51,901 nucleotides of DNA from RGIG4608 sp964413365. Lineage in GTDB: Bacteria; Bacillota; Clostridia; Oscillospirales; CAG-272. Positions within the stretch are counted from its first letter, which is position 1; each line of letters begins with the position of its first letter. Below are positions 42,364 to 51,500 of the stretch, in pieces. The notes beneath the pieces are model-generated. The model worked only from the letters and a program-made list of their open reading frames with translations, was not told the origin of the DNA and ran no database searches. Location of the stretch: the NCBI GenBank assembly GCA_964413365.1, contig CAYPRM010000007.1, forward strand, positions 1 through 51,901. The letters run 5' to 3'. The translations under genes and the position numbers were made by a program.

Positions 42364-42392
42364 TTGAAAAAAGACGTCTTTTGTGTTATCAT
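42364..42392 (+). promoter_or_regulatory. Promoter of murB-whiA-dnaE with palindromic spacer
   Basis: TTGAAA (42364-42369) and TATCAT (42387-42392) with a 17-base spacer. The 14-base perfect palindrome AAAAGACGTCTTTT occupies 42369-42382, between the two boxes, the position of a typical repressor operator. Confidence 0.65.
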
Positions 42393-42474
42393 AGAGTAGT
42401 ATAGATGAAAAAATGTGCCCGTCGCGGCAGAAAATGATCTTGAATTTTGAATTTTAGGAGCGATAGAGCGACAG

Positions 42475-43371
42475 ATGGAAGAGCTTATAAAATTTTTGGA
42501 GCAGAATAATATTCCCCACGAAAGAAATGTCAGCGCAACGAAGCTGACCTCCTTCCGCACGGGCGGAGAGGTGAGCATTGTGGTGAGCCCTGCGTCCTAT
42601 CTCGAGCTTTTCGAAACGGCTCGGATGCTAAGGGAGCTTAAGACCGAGTGGCGAGTGCTCGGACGTGGGACAAATCTCCTTATCTCCGACGCGGGATATG
42701 GAGGCGTTATGCTTTCGCTCTCGGGTATGAAAAATATAACGGTCTGCGATGACCGTATCGTGGTACAGTCGGGTGCTACCTTGCGAGCGGTGGCTGTTGC
42801 CGCACAGAGGGCAGGGCTGACGGGGCTTGAATTTGCCCACGGGATCCCCGGGAGCGTCGGCGGCGCGGTCTATATGAACGCAGGCGCATACGGCTCGGAG
42901 ATGTCGGATGTGCTCGAGCTTTGCGAATGTCTTGATATGCGTAGCGGCAAGATCGTTTCTCTCAATAAGGACGACCTTTGTCTCTCTTATAGACACAGTA
43001 TACTTAAGGACGCCCCACACCTCGTCGTCATCTCCGCGCATTTTGCCTTGAAGCACGGAGAGGCGGACGCAATAGCACAGGAGATGGAGCGACTGCACAG
43101 AGCAAGAGCCGATAAGCAGCCCCTCGAATACCCGAGCGCAGGCAGTACCTTCAAGCGTCCGCAGGGCGACTACGCAGGCAGACTTATCGAGGCGGCAGGT
43201 CTGAAGGGCTATACCGTCGGCGGCGCGGCTGTCAGCGAGAAGCACGCAGGCTTTGTCGTAAATCTCGGCGGCGCGACCTCTAGGGATGTGCTGGCTGTCA
43301 TAGAGCATGTAAAAAATACCGTCCTTGCGGAGTACGGTGTACTCCTCGAGACGGAGATAGAGATAATTTAG
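42475..43371 (+). CDS. murB: UDP-N-acetylenolpyruvoylglucosamine reductase
   Basis: A 298-residue FAD enzyme making UDP-MurNAc. FAD-binding motifs are GRGTNLLISD and GIPGSVGGAVYMNAGAYG; the active-site Ser is in AGSTFKRP, followed by IEAAGLKGY and the C-terminal HAGFVVNLG. Type II MurB length. AGGAG is about 14 bases before ATG 42475, a long spacing. It leads the murB-whiA-dnaE group. Confidence 0.96.
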   Translation: MEELIKFLEQNNIPHERNVSATKLTSFRTGGEVSIVVSPASYLELFETARMLRELKTEWRVLGRGTNLLISDAGYGGVMLSLSGMKNITVCDDRIVVQSGATLRAVAVAAQRAGLTGLEFAHGIPGSVGGAVYMNAGAYGSEMSDVLELCECLDMRSGKIVSLNKDDLCLSYRHSILKDAPHLVVISAHFALKHGEADAIAQEMERLHRARADKQPLEYPSAGSTFKRPQGDYAGRLIEAAGLKGYTVGGAAVSEKHAGFVVNLGGATSRDVLAVIEHVKNTVLAEYGVLLETEIEII

Positions 43372-43379
43372 GAGGTAGT

Positions 43380-44291
43380 ATGTCCTTTTCGGAATTGGCA
43401 GTAAGGGAGATGATCGAGGACGCACCGAGCAAGGCGTGCTGTCGCAGAGCGCTGGCACTTGGAATGATCCTTGACGCTCAGATCGAGACGGACGGGATCA
43501 GTATAGATATTCAGTCGCCCGAGCGTGCGGAATATTACACCGCGACCGTCGCCCGTCAGCTTTCGGCGGAGGCTACGACCTCGACCGTGAAAAAGGCGGG
43601 AAGGGAGTTTTTCCGTATCTCTACCCCCTCACATAAATATGCGGAAAAGCTGAGAGCACTCGACGGCGAGCAGTCAGAGCTCTCGGAGCTTATAGAATTC
43701 AAATGCCCCTCGTGCCGAATGAACCTTTTGCGCGGAATATTCATCGTCCGCGGAAGCTTTACCTTCAGCGCAGGGAATAATCACCTCGAGCTTCGCATCA
43801 AGCACCCGAGGCGGGCAGACCTGCTCTCCGACCTGCTTTCGGCTTGCGGTGTCGAGCCAAAGAGAGTCGAGCGCAGAGGTGCTGTCGGGCTCTACTATAA
43901 AAAGAGTGATAAGATAGAGGATTTCTTCAATCTTTTGCAGATGAAGAGGACTCTTTTTGAGATAATGAATACCCGAATAGAGAGGGATTTCATAATGGAT
44001 ACGAACCGTGCCGTCAACTGCGAGTCGTCGAATATAATGAAGAGCGTCGACAGCTCACAGCGGCAGATACGGGCGCTCGAGCTTCTGCGAGATACGGGAG
44101 TGCTCGATGGACTTCCGCAGGAGCTTGCGCAGACGGCAAGACTGCGTCTTGAAAATCATTCCGCATCCCTTTCCGAACTTGCGGAGCTTCATGATCCGAA
44201 AATAAATAAATCCGCTGTCTCAAGGCGGATATCAAGGCTTGTTGAAATGGCGGATAAGCTCGCCGCAGAAAAGAAAAGCACCCCAGATTGA
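43380..44291 (+). CDS. whiA: WhiA, sporulation/cell division regulator family
   Basis: A 303-residue protein with the WhiA N-terminal degenerate LAGLIDADG homing-endonuclease fold (LRGIFIVRGSFTF, LELRIKHPRRADLL) and C-terminal HTH (INKSAVSRRISRLVEMA). Homologues control sporulation in Streptomyces and division and nucleoid segregation in Bacillus. The usual neighbours rapZ and yvcK are missing between murB and whiA: the gap is only eight bases. The start has AGGAGG immediately upstream. Confidence 0.94.
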   Translation: MSFSELAVREMIEDAPSKACCRRALALGMILDAQIETDGISIDIQSPERAEYYTATVARQLSAEATTSTVKKAGREFFRISTPSHKYAEKLRALDGEQSELSELIEFKCPSCRMNLLRGIFIVRGSFTFSAGNNHLELRIKHPRRADLLSDLLSACGVEPKRVERRGAVGLYYKKSDKIEDFFNLLQMKRTLFEIMNTRIERDFIMDTNRAVNCESSNIMKSVDSSQRQIRALELLRDTGVLDGLPQELAQTARLRLENHSASLSELAELHDPKINKSAVSRRISRLVEMADKLAAEKKSTPD

Positions 44292-44318
44292 TATTGAGTG
44301 GGGAGAGAGGAGGAGCAC

Positions 44319-47300
44319 ATGCCTGATTTCGTGCATCTGCATCTGCATAGTGAATATAGCCTGCTCGACGGCGCGTGCAGAGTGAGCGATATACCAAGGC
44401 GCGCACGCGAATGTGGTCATACTGCCGTCGCACTCACGGATCACGGAGTTATGTACGGCGTGCCCGAATTTCTCCGTGCCTGCGAGAGAGAGGGCGTGCG
44501 CGGCATCGTCGGCTGTGAGGTCTACGTCGCACCGCACTCCAGATTTGACAGGGGAGGGGGAGTAGGTCAGCCCTATCACCTCGTTCTGCTCTGTGAGAAT
44601 GAGGAGGGCTACAAAAACCTGATGAAGCTCGTCTCACTGTCCTTTTCGGAGGGCTTTTATTCCAAGCCGCGCGTCGATAACGAGCTTTTGCGCAAATATA
44701 GCAGGGGACTCATCGCACTCTCGGGCTGTCTTTCCGGCAGAGTGTCAAAAACGCTCAGCGCAGGGGATTTTGACGGTGCAAGGAGAGCCGCACTCGAGTA
44801 CGCCGATATCTTTGGCAGGGAAAATTTCTATATCGAGCTTCAGGATCACGGGCTCTCCGAGCAAAAGCAGCTGATCCCCGACCTCGTCGCATTAGCCGAG
44901 GAGTGCGGCATCGAGATCGTTGCCACCAACGATTGCCACTACCTTCGCCGCCGCGACGCGGATACGCAGGCAATACTGACCTGCATACAAATGAACAGAA
45001 ATATCGCCGACGGACGCCCCCTCGGCTTTGAAACGGACGAGCTGTACTATAAGGATAGCACGGAGATGTCGATGCTGTTTTCTCAATACCCGAGGGCGAT
45101 CGAAAATACCGTAAAGATCGCCGAGAGATGCCGAGTCAGCGTTAATAACGGCGGCAGAGTGGCACTTCCGAGCTACCCCGTGCCATGCCGCATGAGCGCG
45201 TCGGAATATCTGCGCTCCCTCGTCCTTCAGGGACTTGACGCAAGGGAGAAAAACGGCACCATCCGCTATACGGCGCACAGGAGGGAGGAATACCTCGAGC
45301 GTATCGACTACGAGCTGTCCGTTATCGACGGAATGGGCTACTCCGACTACTTCCTTATAGTCTGGGACTACGTCGCGTTCGCTCGCTCAAGGCATATTCC
45401 CGTCGGGCCCGGGCGTGGCTCGGGCGCAGGAAGCCTTGTTGCATACCTGCTACGTATCACGGACGTCGATCCCATCGTGCTCGGACTGCTCTTTGAGCGT
45501 TTTCTCAACCCCGAGCGCGTCAGTATGCCCGATATTGATATGGACTTTTGCTATAACAGACGCGACGAGGTCATCGAGTACGTCAAGGAAAAATACGGCT
45601 CCGACCACGTTTCGCAGATAGCGACCTTCGGCACTCTCGCCGCAAAGGCGGCGATAAGGGACGTGGGGCGCACCATGGGAATGAGCTATTCCGACGTCGA
45701 TAAGGTCGTCGCCGCCATTCCGCACGTCCACGGCATAACGCTTGCGGACGCAATGCTCTCTGCGGATTTCAGGGAGATCTACGAGAGCTCCGATGAAAAT
45801 AAACGCCTCATCGACACCGCCATGGCGCTTGAGGGAATGCCTCGCAACGTTTCCATACACGCCGCAGGCATCGTCATAACGGATAAGCCCCTCTCAGAGT
45901 ACGTCCCGACGTCGCTGAGCAACGGCACGCCGATCACACAGTACGACATGGACGCCATCGCGGAGCTTGGACTTCTGAAATTCGACTTCCTCGCACTCAG
46001 ATATCTGACGATAATCGACGACGCCGCACAGCAGATCGCGGAGAGCGTCAGCGGCTTCGACATTGAGCAGATCCCCCTCGACGACGCACGCACCTACGAG
46101 CTACTGTCCTCGGGAATGACCGAGGGCGTGTTCCAGCTCGAGAGCGATGGCATGCGTCAATTCCTCACGCAAATGAAGCCCCGATGCATCGAGGACGTCA
46201 TACTTGCAATATCGCTTTACCGCCCGGGGCCCATGGAGTCCATCCCGAAATTCCTCGAGTGCCGTAGCGATCCCACCAAAATAACCTATCCGCTCGAAAT
46301 GCTCCGCGACGTGCTCGAGCCGACCTCGGGCGTCGTGGTGTATCAGGAGCAGGTAATGAGCATCTTCCGCACGGTCGCAGGCTATACGCTCGGACACGCC
46401 GACGTCGTAAGACGCGCGATGAGTAAGAAAAAGCACTCCGTTCTTGAAGCGGAGAGAGAGGGCTTCATCGGCGGCGCATACGAGCGTGGCGTCGATAGAG
46501 AGACCGCCGAGCGGCTGTTTGACGATATGACCGCCTTTGCGAATTACGCTTTCAATAAGAGCCACGCCGCCGCCTACGCAATTCTTTCATATAGGACCGC
46601 CTACCTCAAGACGCACTATCCGAGGGAATATTTTGCGGCACTTCTGACCTCCGTGCTTGGAAATATGCCGAAGGTCGCGCAGTACATCGCGGATTGCGAG
46701 CGCCTCGGCATCAGCGTCCTGCCGCCCGACGTCAATAAGAGCGACATCACCTTCCACGTCAGCGAGGGTAACATCCGTTTCGGACTTCTCGCCGTCAAAA
46801 ACGTCGGTCAGAGCCTCGTTGAGGACATCATCAGCGAGCGCAGGGAGCACATTTTCACGTCCCCCGAGGACCTCATCGAGCGAATGAGCGACCGCGGCGC
46901 GAATATGAATAAAAAAGCCGCCGAATCCCTCATAAAGAGCGGCGCACTCGATAAGCTCGGCAAACGCAGGAGCCAGCTCCTCGCGACCTACGAGTCAATG
47001 ATCGACGGCGCAAGCTCCCGCAGAACGTCGAATGTCGCAGGACAGCTCGACCTGTTCTCGACCTCGGAGGGGCTCAGCCGCTCGCTCGGATATAGATACC
47101 CCGACCTCGACGAGCTACCACTCCACGTCCGACTCGCGCAGGAAAAGGAGGCAACGGGACTGTACTTCTCGGGGCATCCGCTCGATCCGTACAGTAAAAA
47201 TATGGAAGCCATAGATTTCATAGATATTTCCACCCTCACCGCCGACGCACAGAGCAGGGAAAAGCTCCCGAAGCTCCTGACGCTCGTCGGGACGGTGAGC

Positions 47301-47828
47301 GAGATAACGGTCAAGACCACGCGCACGGGCGAGAGAATGGCATTCTTCACGCTCGAGGATAGGTACGCCGACATCGAATGTATCGCGTTTGCCAAGGTGT
47401 ATGGTAGGATCAAGGGCGCACTCGAGAGGGACGCCGCGATCGTCGTTAAGGGCGAGCTGCAGACGCGCGACGACGAGAACCCGAGGCTCATCGCGCTGAC
47501 GGCGGAGAGGCTGAAGCGCAACGGCGAATTCACCCCACCCGAGGGTAGAGAACCGAAGCCGAGGATCAAGCCCCCCACACAAGGGAGCTTCGGAGGCGTC
47601 AGCGAGAGCGCAGGCAGACTGTACCTGCGAGTGCCGAGCATGACCTCGAGGGAGGCAGTCAAGGCAAGGAACCTCGTCGAGATCTTCGAGGGCAGTACAC
47701 CTGTCATTTTTTACGATAGCGAAAATAAAAAATACCTCCCGAGCGGACTCTCCTTCGATATAACGGAATATACCACCACCCAGCTAAAAACCCTCCTCGG
47801 CGCCGAAAACGTCGTCATAAAAAAATAA
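44319..47828 (+). CDS. dnaE: DNA polymerase III subunit alpha (DnaE)
   Basis: A 1169-residue replicative polymerase. The PHP domain begins FVHLHLHSEYS and has LTDHGVMYG; the polymerase core has GPGRGSGAGS and PDIDMDFCYNRRDEV with the catalytic aspartates at about 403-409. A tandem HhH region and an OB-fold (LVGTVSEITVKTTRTGERMAF) lie near the C terminus. Length fits DnaE1, shorter than PolC. GGAGGAG precedes ATG 44319; the GTG at 44298 in frame would add seven residues upstream of that site. It lies 27 bases after whiA. Confidence 0.97.
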   Translation: MPDFVHLHLHSEYSLLDGACRVSDIPRRARECGHTAVALTDHGVMYGVPEFLRACEREGVRGIVGCEVYVAPHSRFDRGGGVGQPYHLVLLCENEEGYKNLMKLVSLSFSEGFYSKPRVDNELLRKYSRGLIALSGCLSGRVSKTLSAGDFDGARRAALEYADIFGRENFYIELQDHGLSEQKQLIPDLVALAEECGIEIVATNDCHYLRRRDADTQAILTCIQMNRNIADGRPLGFETDELYYKDSTEMSMLFSQYPRAIENTVKIAERCRVSVNNGGRVALPSYPVPCRMSASEYLRSLVLQGLDAREKNGTIRYTAHRREEYLERIDYELSVIDGMGYSDYFLIVWDYVAFARSRHIPVGPGRGSGAGSLVAYLLRITDVDPIVLGLLFERFLNPERVSMPDIDMDFCYNRRDEVIEYVKEKYGSDHVSQIATFGTLAAKAAIRDVGRTMGMSYSDVDKVVAAIPHVHGITLADAMLSADFREIYESSDENKRLIDTAMALEGMPRNVSIHAAGIVITDKPLSEYVPTSLSNGTPITQYDMDAIAELGLLKFDFLALRYLTIIDDAAQQIAESVSGFDIEQIPLDDARTYELLSSGMTEGVFQLESDGMRQFLTQMKPRCIEDVILAISLYRPGPMESIPKFLECRSDPTKITYPLEMLRDVLEPTSGVVVYQEQVMSIFRTVAGYTLGHADVVRRAMSKKKHSVLEAEREGFIGGAYERGVDRETAERLFDDMTAFANYAFNKSHAAAYAILSYRTAYLKTHYPREYFAALLTSVLGNMPKVAQYIADCERLGISVLPPDVNKSDITFHVSEGNIRFGLLAVKNVGQSLVEDIISERREHIFTSPEDLIERMSDRGANMNKKAAESLIKSGALDKLGKRRSQLLATYESMIDGASSRRTSNVAGQLDLFSTSEGLSRSLGYRYPDLDELPLHVRLAQEKEATGLYFSGHPLDPYSKNMEAIDFIDISTLTADAQSREKLPKLLTLVGTVSEITVKTTRTGERMAFFTLEDRYADIECIAFAKVYGRIKGALERDAAIVVKGELQTRDDENPRLIALTAERLKRNGEFTPPEGREPKPRIKPPTQGSFGGVSESAGRLYLRVPSMTSREAVKARNLVEIFEGSTPVIFYDSENKKYLPSGLSFDITEYTTTQLKTLLGAENVVIKK

Positions 47829-47842
47829 CCCCCATAAAAATC

Positions 47843-47875
47843 GGGCTGTAAAACTCAGTTTTACAGCCCTTTTTC
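47843..47875. terminator. Bidirectional terminator after dnaE
   Basis: GGGCTGTAAAAC pairs perfectly with GTTTTACAGCCC around three bases, followed by five T's on the plus strand and by GATTTTTA on the minus strand, between convergent genes. Confidence 0.88.
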
Positions 47876-48529
47876 TTATTCGGTTATGGTGATCGGAACT
47901 TTTGTTTCTATGACGGTCTCATCGTCAATGGGATATTTTATGGTTATATAGGTCGTTCCCGGAGAGGTTATCGTTCTGTCGATATCAAATATCCACTGTG
48001 GATGGAGTATAATCTCCTCGGTCGTACCGTCGTCGTAGGTTATGCGGAGCATTGCACCCATGCTGAAAAATCCGTATTCCTTCCACTCATCGAGCGTATA
48101 GGTGTCGTAATGATTGAACACCTCGATCGTGGTGGCGGCAGGCGGGGTTGCATTGGGATCGACTATTTCAATATCATATTCCGCCGTAACTCCCATATAC
48201 GTTACCGTTATCCACTGCTTTTCACAAGGCACAGAACTATCAAAGCCCGAAAAATCAAGCTGATTCGGATCACTGATATACGTGCTATCGCCATTTTTAG
48301 CCATAGCCTGCATTCTTATGCCTGACGGATCGAAGATCTCACCGACACAATAGACACGCTTCGTGGGATACACGGAAAAGTCTATAAAGGACATTTCCTT
48401 GCTCTGTGCATCATCAACTGCGTTATAAACGATCACGGCAACTCCTATGGCGAGGGTGATTGCAACCAAAACGATTGCAATCACTATCAACGCCTTAGAT
48501 CTTTTGTTTCTTTTGGATTTAAGCTTCAT
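47876..48529 (-). CDS. Membrane-anchored protein with Ig-like (Big_3 type) domain
   Basis: A 217-residue protein with a very basic N terminus (KLKSKRNKRSK), one membrane helix (about 13-35) and an extracytoplasmic part with a bacterial Ig-like fold: SVYPTKRVYCVGEIFD opens the first unit and QWITVTYMGVTAEYDIEIV closes it; a second beta-rich unit follows. It resembles Big_3 surface modules. Its start shares one base with the stop of the giant surface gene (TGATG). Function is unknown, but coupling suggests a joint envelope role. Confidence 0.75.
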   Translation of the reverse strand: MKLKSKRNKRSKALIVIAIVLVAITLAIGVAVIVYNAVDDAQSKEMSFIDFSVYPTKRVYCVGEIFDPSGIRMQAMAKNGDSTYISDPNQLDFSGFDSSVPCEKQWITVTYMGVTAEYDIEIVDPNATPPAATTIEVFNHYDTYTLDEWKEYGFFSMGAMLRITYDDGTTEEIILHPQWIFDIDRTITSPGTTYITIKYPIDDETVIETKVPITITE

Positions 48530-51500
48530 CAGTCTTTATACTCCAATTTGTAACTGTCAGTCCATATGTCGCTCGTTTTGCCGATATTTTTGGGATGATA
48601 CTTCGAAGCTTCATTCAAGAAGTTTTGAATAGTAAAATCGAAACCGTAGTGATCATAGAATCCCAGCTGTGCCGGTGTCCTTGCATTCGGATCAGTTACC
48701 TCTGTTATTGAAGATTTACTAAATGATATGCCAATCAGATATTCATTTACCCCCTTTAGTGTAGAAACTTTGGAGTGATAGTCAGGTAGATTTTTGGAGT
48801 TTCCGATAGTAATATTAACATTATCTCCACCCTGATCAGCACTCTGAGCCTTATCTTCCATAATATTGATAGAGAAATAGTTATTACTGTCAACAGTATA
48901 CGTAAAATCCCCTATTAATCCATCTGATTTTGCTATATTGTTTTTAATATCGCTATATGCGTGCTCAAGTACGTCCTTTTCGTTTTCTATAAAATTAAAC
49001 TGCATCAATTTCTTATCACCTGATATGTTTAATGTTATAGTATTCTTAGCATTCGCAGCGAAAATACCAAAGCCAAATAGCTTAGCATCAACCCAACCCT
49101 CATCCATAACGAAGTACTTTGATTGGTTGACTGTTATAACATTTTCAAGATTTATCGTTATGCTACCTTCTGTATTGAGGTTTGCATACGCTCCGCCAAA
49201 GAGCACGGTATCTTTAACAGTTGTACCGGAAGCTTCAATTCTAAGAGCCGAGCGAGCACCAGATATATAGCAATTACTGATAGTAGAAGAACTGCCATAC
49301 ACCCTCACAGCCGCTGCACTATACGTATTATCATATACATGGCATATTCCTATAAAGCCAGCTTTATACCACGCATCGTTAGTCTTGCTATATTCTTCAG
49401 CTATGACCTTAGTATCTTTAAGCGTTGATCCGATAAGCTCAATAATACCGGTAGCATTATTCCTTCCCTTTGTTACATCAAGGGTAAAGAGATTGCCATA
49501 CAATGTACTATTCTTCAAGGTAAGATATTGACGATCGGTAAAATAATAATCATCAAGAAGGACAAGATTCTTTTCGGTCGTTTCGTGCGCGCCCTTGTCA
49601 ATATGACAGTTATCCTTTGAATGGGCATGAAACGGTCCAGTATCAGTGAATGGATCTGTTTTAATTACCGATGAGTGATTAGATTCATTAATAAGATTTA
49701 CTGCAGGAACTGCTTTGATATCCCACATATCGGAAACGATTTCGTATTCATCGCCGCTTTTTACTGCCCACGCAATTTTCCAACCGATACTTTCAGAGGT
49801 TACGCCCTCTCCGAATATTATCGTTGCATTGCCATCCTTATCTGTTGAAACCGTATAAACTATTTTTTTATCATTCTCATCCTTGCCGGGGGTTGTCGGG
49901 GACACGACTGTAAATTGATTCGACTTGCAGGGATACTTAGGAGCATTGCCTGTTCCGGAGAATACATACAGTTGAGCACCATCGGGAATATCAACCGACT
50001 CATTTCTCTTAAGAATCTTAATCGTATTAAGCTCCGAGCCTTCGTTGCCCAAATAACGAATAGTGCTATCAGTCTTTATATACGCAAGCTGGCACTGATC
50101 GTAAAGGGTTACATTGTAGGTCTTTTGGAAGAAGCTGCCGACCTTTACTGTGATCGGGGCATTTTCGATTTCATAACGCTCTATTGTTGTTGCTACACCT
50201 TCGTCATTTGTTACTGTCTTATGATTTAGCTTTATGCTATATCCATTATAAGTGAAATCTGTGTTATCGTTCTCCAAAACTATATTTTGTGTAACGCTAA
50301 CAGTATAGGTGGATCCGTATCCAGGGTGGTTGTACTCGATATTTTTATTTGTTAGATCCAGCTCGAATACGCTATTTTCTTTTTCTTGCCCATCATTACT
50401 ATACGAATTTCCAAGTTCAACATATTCGCTATCAAGAGATTGTCCACCGAGCGTCAAGCCCTTTACATTTGTAGGTCTTACAACATATACCGTGTATGTA
50501 TTCTTAGCGCAATGATCACCCTCGTAGGGCAATTTTGCTTCTGCTTGTATTACTATTTCATCTATCAGCATATTCTGCTGAATCGTAAGTACGCCAGTTT
50601 CATTATCATCAAAGTTTGCATACGAGGAAAGGTTTTCTGTGATTTGAGTTTCGTCTTTATTTGCCTTTACTCCGACAACAGTCCATATGACTTTTCCCTT
50701 AGATACAGGGTTGCCTGCTTTACCTTCTACGCCAGAAATATCAAAGCCGATCTTATTTTTGTCGATAGACAAATATACCAATTTAGCATCACCTGATTTA
50801 ATATCGGTATAATTCTCATTTTTGATTGCCTCAATATTAAATTTAGTCATCGGGAACAAGCCTGTAATCAACTCATATCCAGTAGAGGTTTTATTTCCCT
50901 CGGCGTCCACCTTAACTATTACAGTTGTTGTGGTCGTAGTTTCGGCTCCTGTGTCTGTTGTGGTAACCTCGGTCTCGTAGGAATTGTTGTCATTATCGAC
51001 CTCGATCTTGACCGTTGAGTTCGTAAAGCCCGCTTCAAGATTCTTTGTTACATTATCGAGCGAGTCTGTTTTTACGATTACGGTTACCGAGTCTTTCTTT
51101 TCCTCCTCAAAAATAAGCGCACCCTGCGAGCCCAGAGTTCCTGCAGGAACAGTGATGGTCGTGCCATCCTCGGGAGCGAGTGGTATTGCCGGTTTGGATT
51201 CTGTGGTGAAGGTTGTGCCACTTTCATCCTTCTTAACTACCGTTACGGTATCACCGAGACTTGCATTTTCCTCAACGAATATAATATTCTTGTTTGCATT
51301 CTCGTCCGTTGCGAGCTGTCCTTCGCTGGTTGCAAATCTTGTGTTATCGAGCTGCTTACTATAATCAGCCTTGCCGTTGGTCTCATTTTTTGCACCATCG
51401 ACTGCCTGCATAACGTTTTTGAGCTTGTCTGCGCTGGTTTCTCCGTCAATACGGCTCCAACCGTTCAACTTCTGAAATGCGTTTACAGCTGTTGCAAGGT

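Noticed and set aside
42393..42474. Ten-codon ORF in the murB leader
   Set aside because: Too short and without a ribosome binding site to call, and it contains no obvious regulatory codons.
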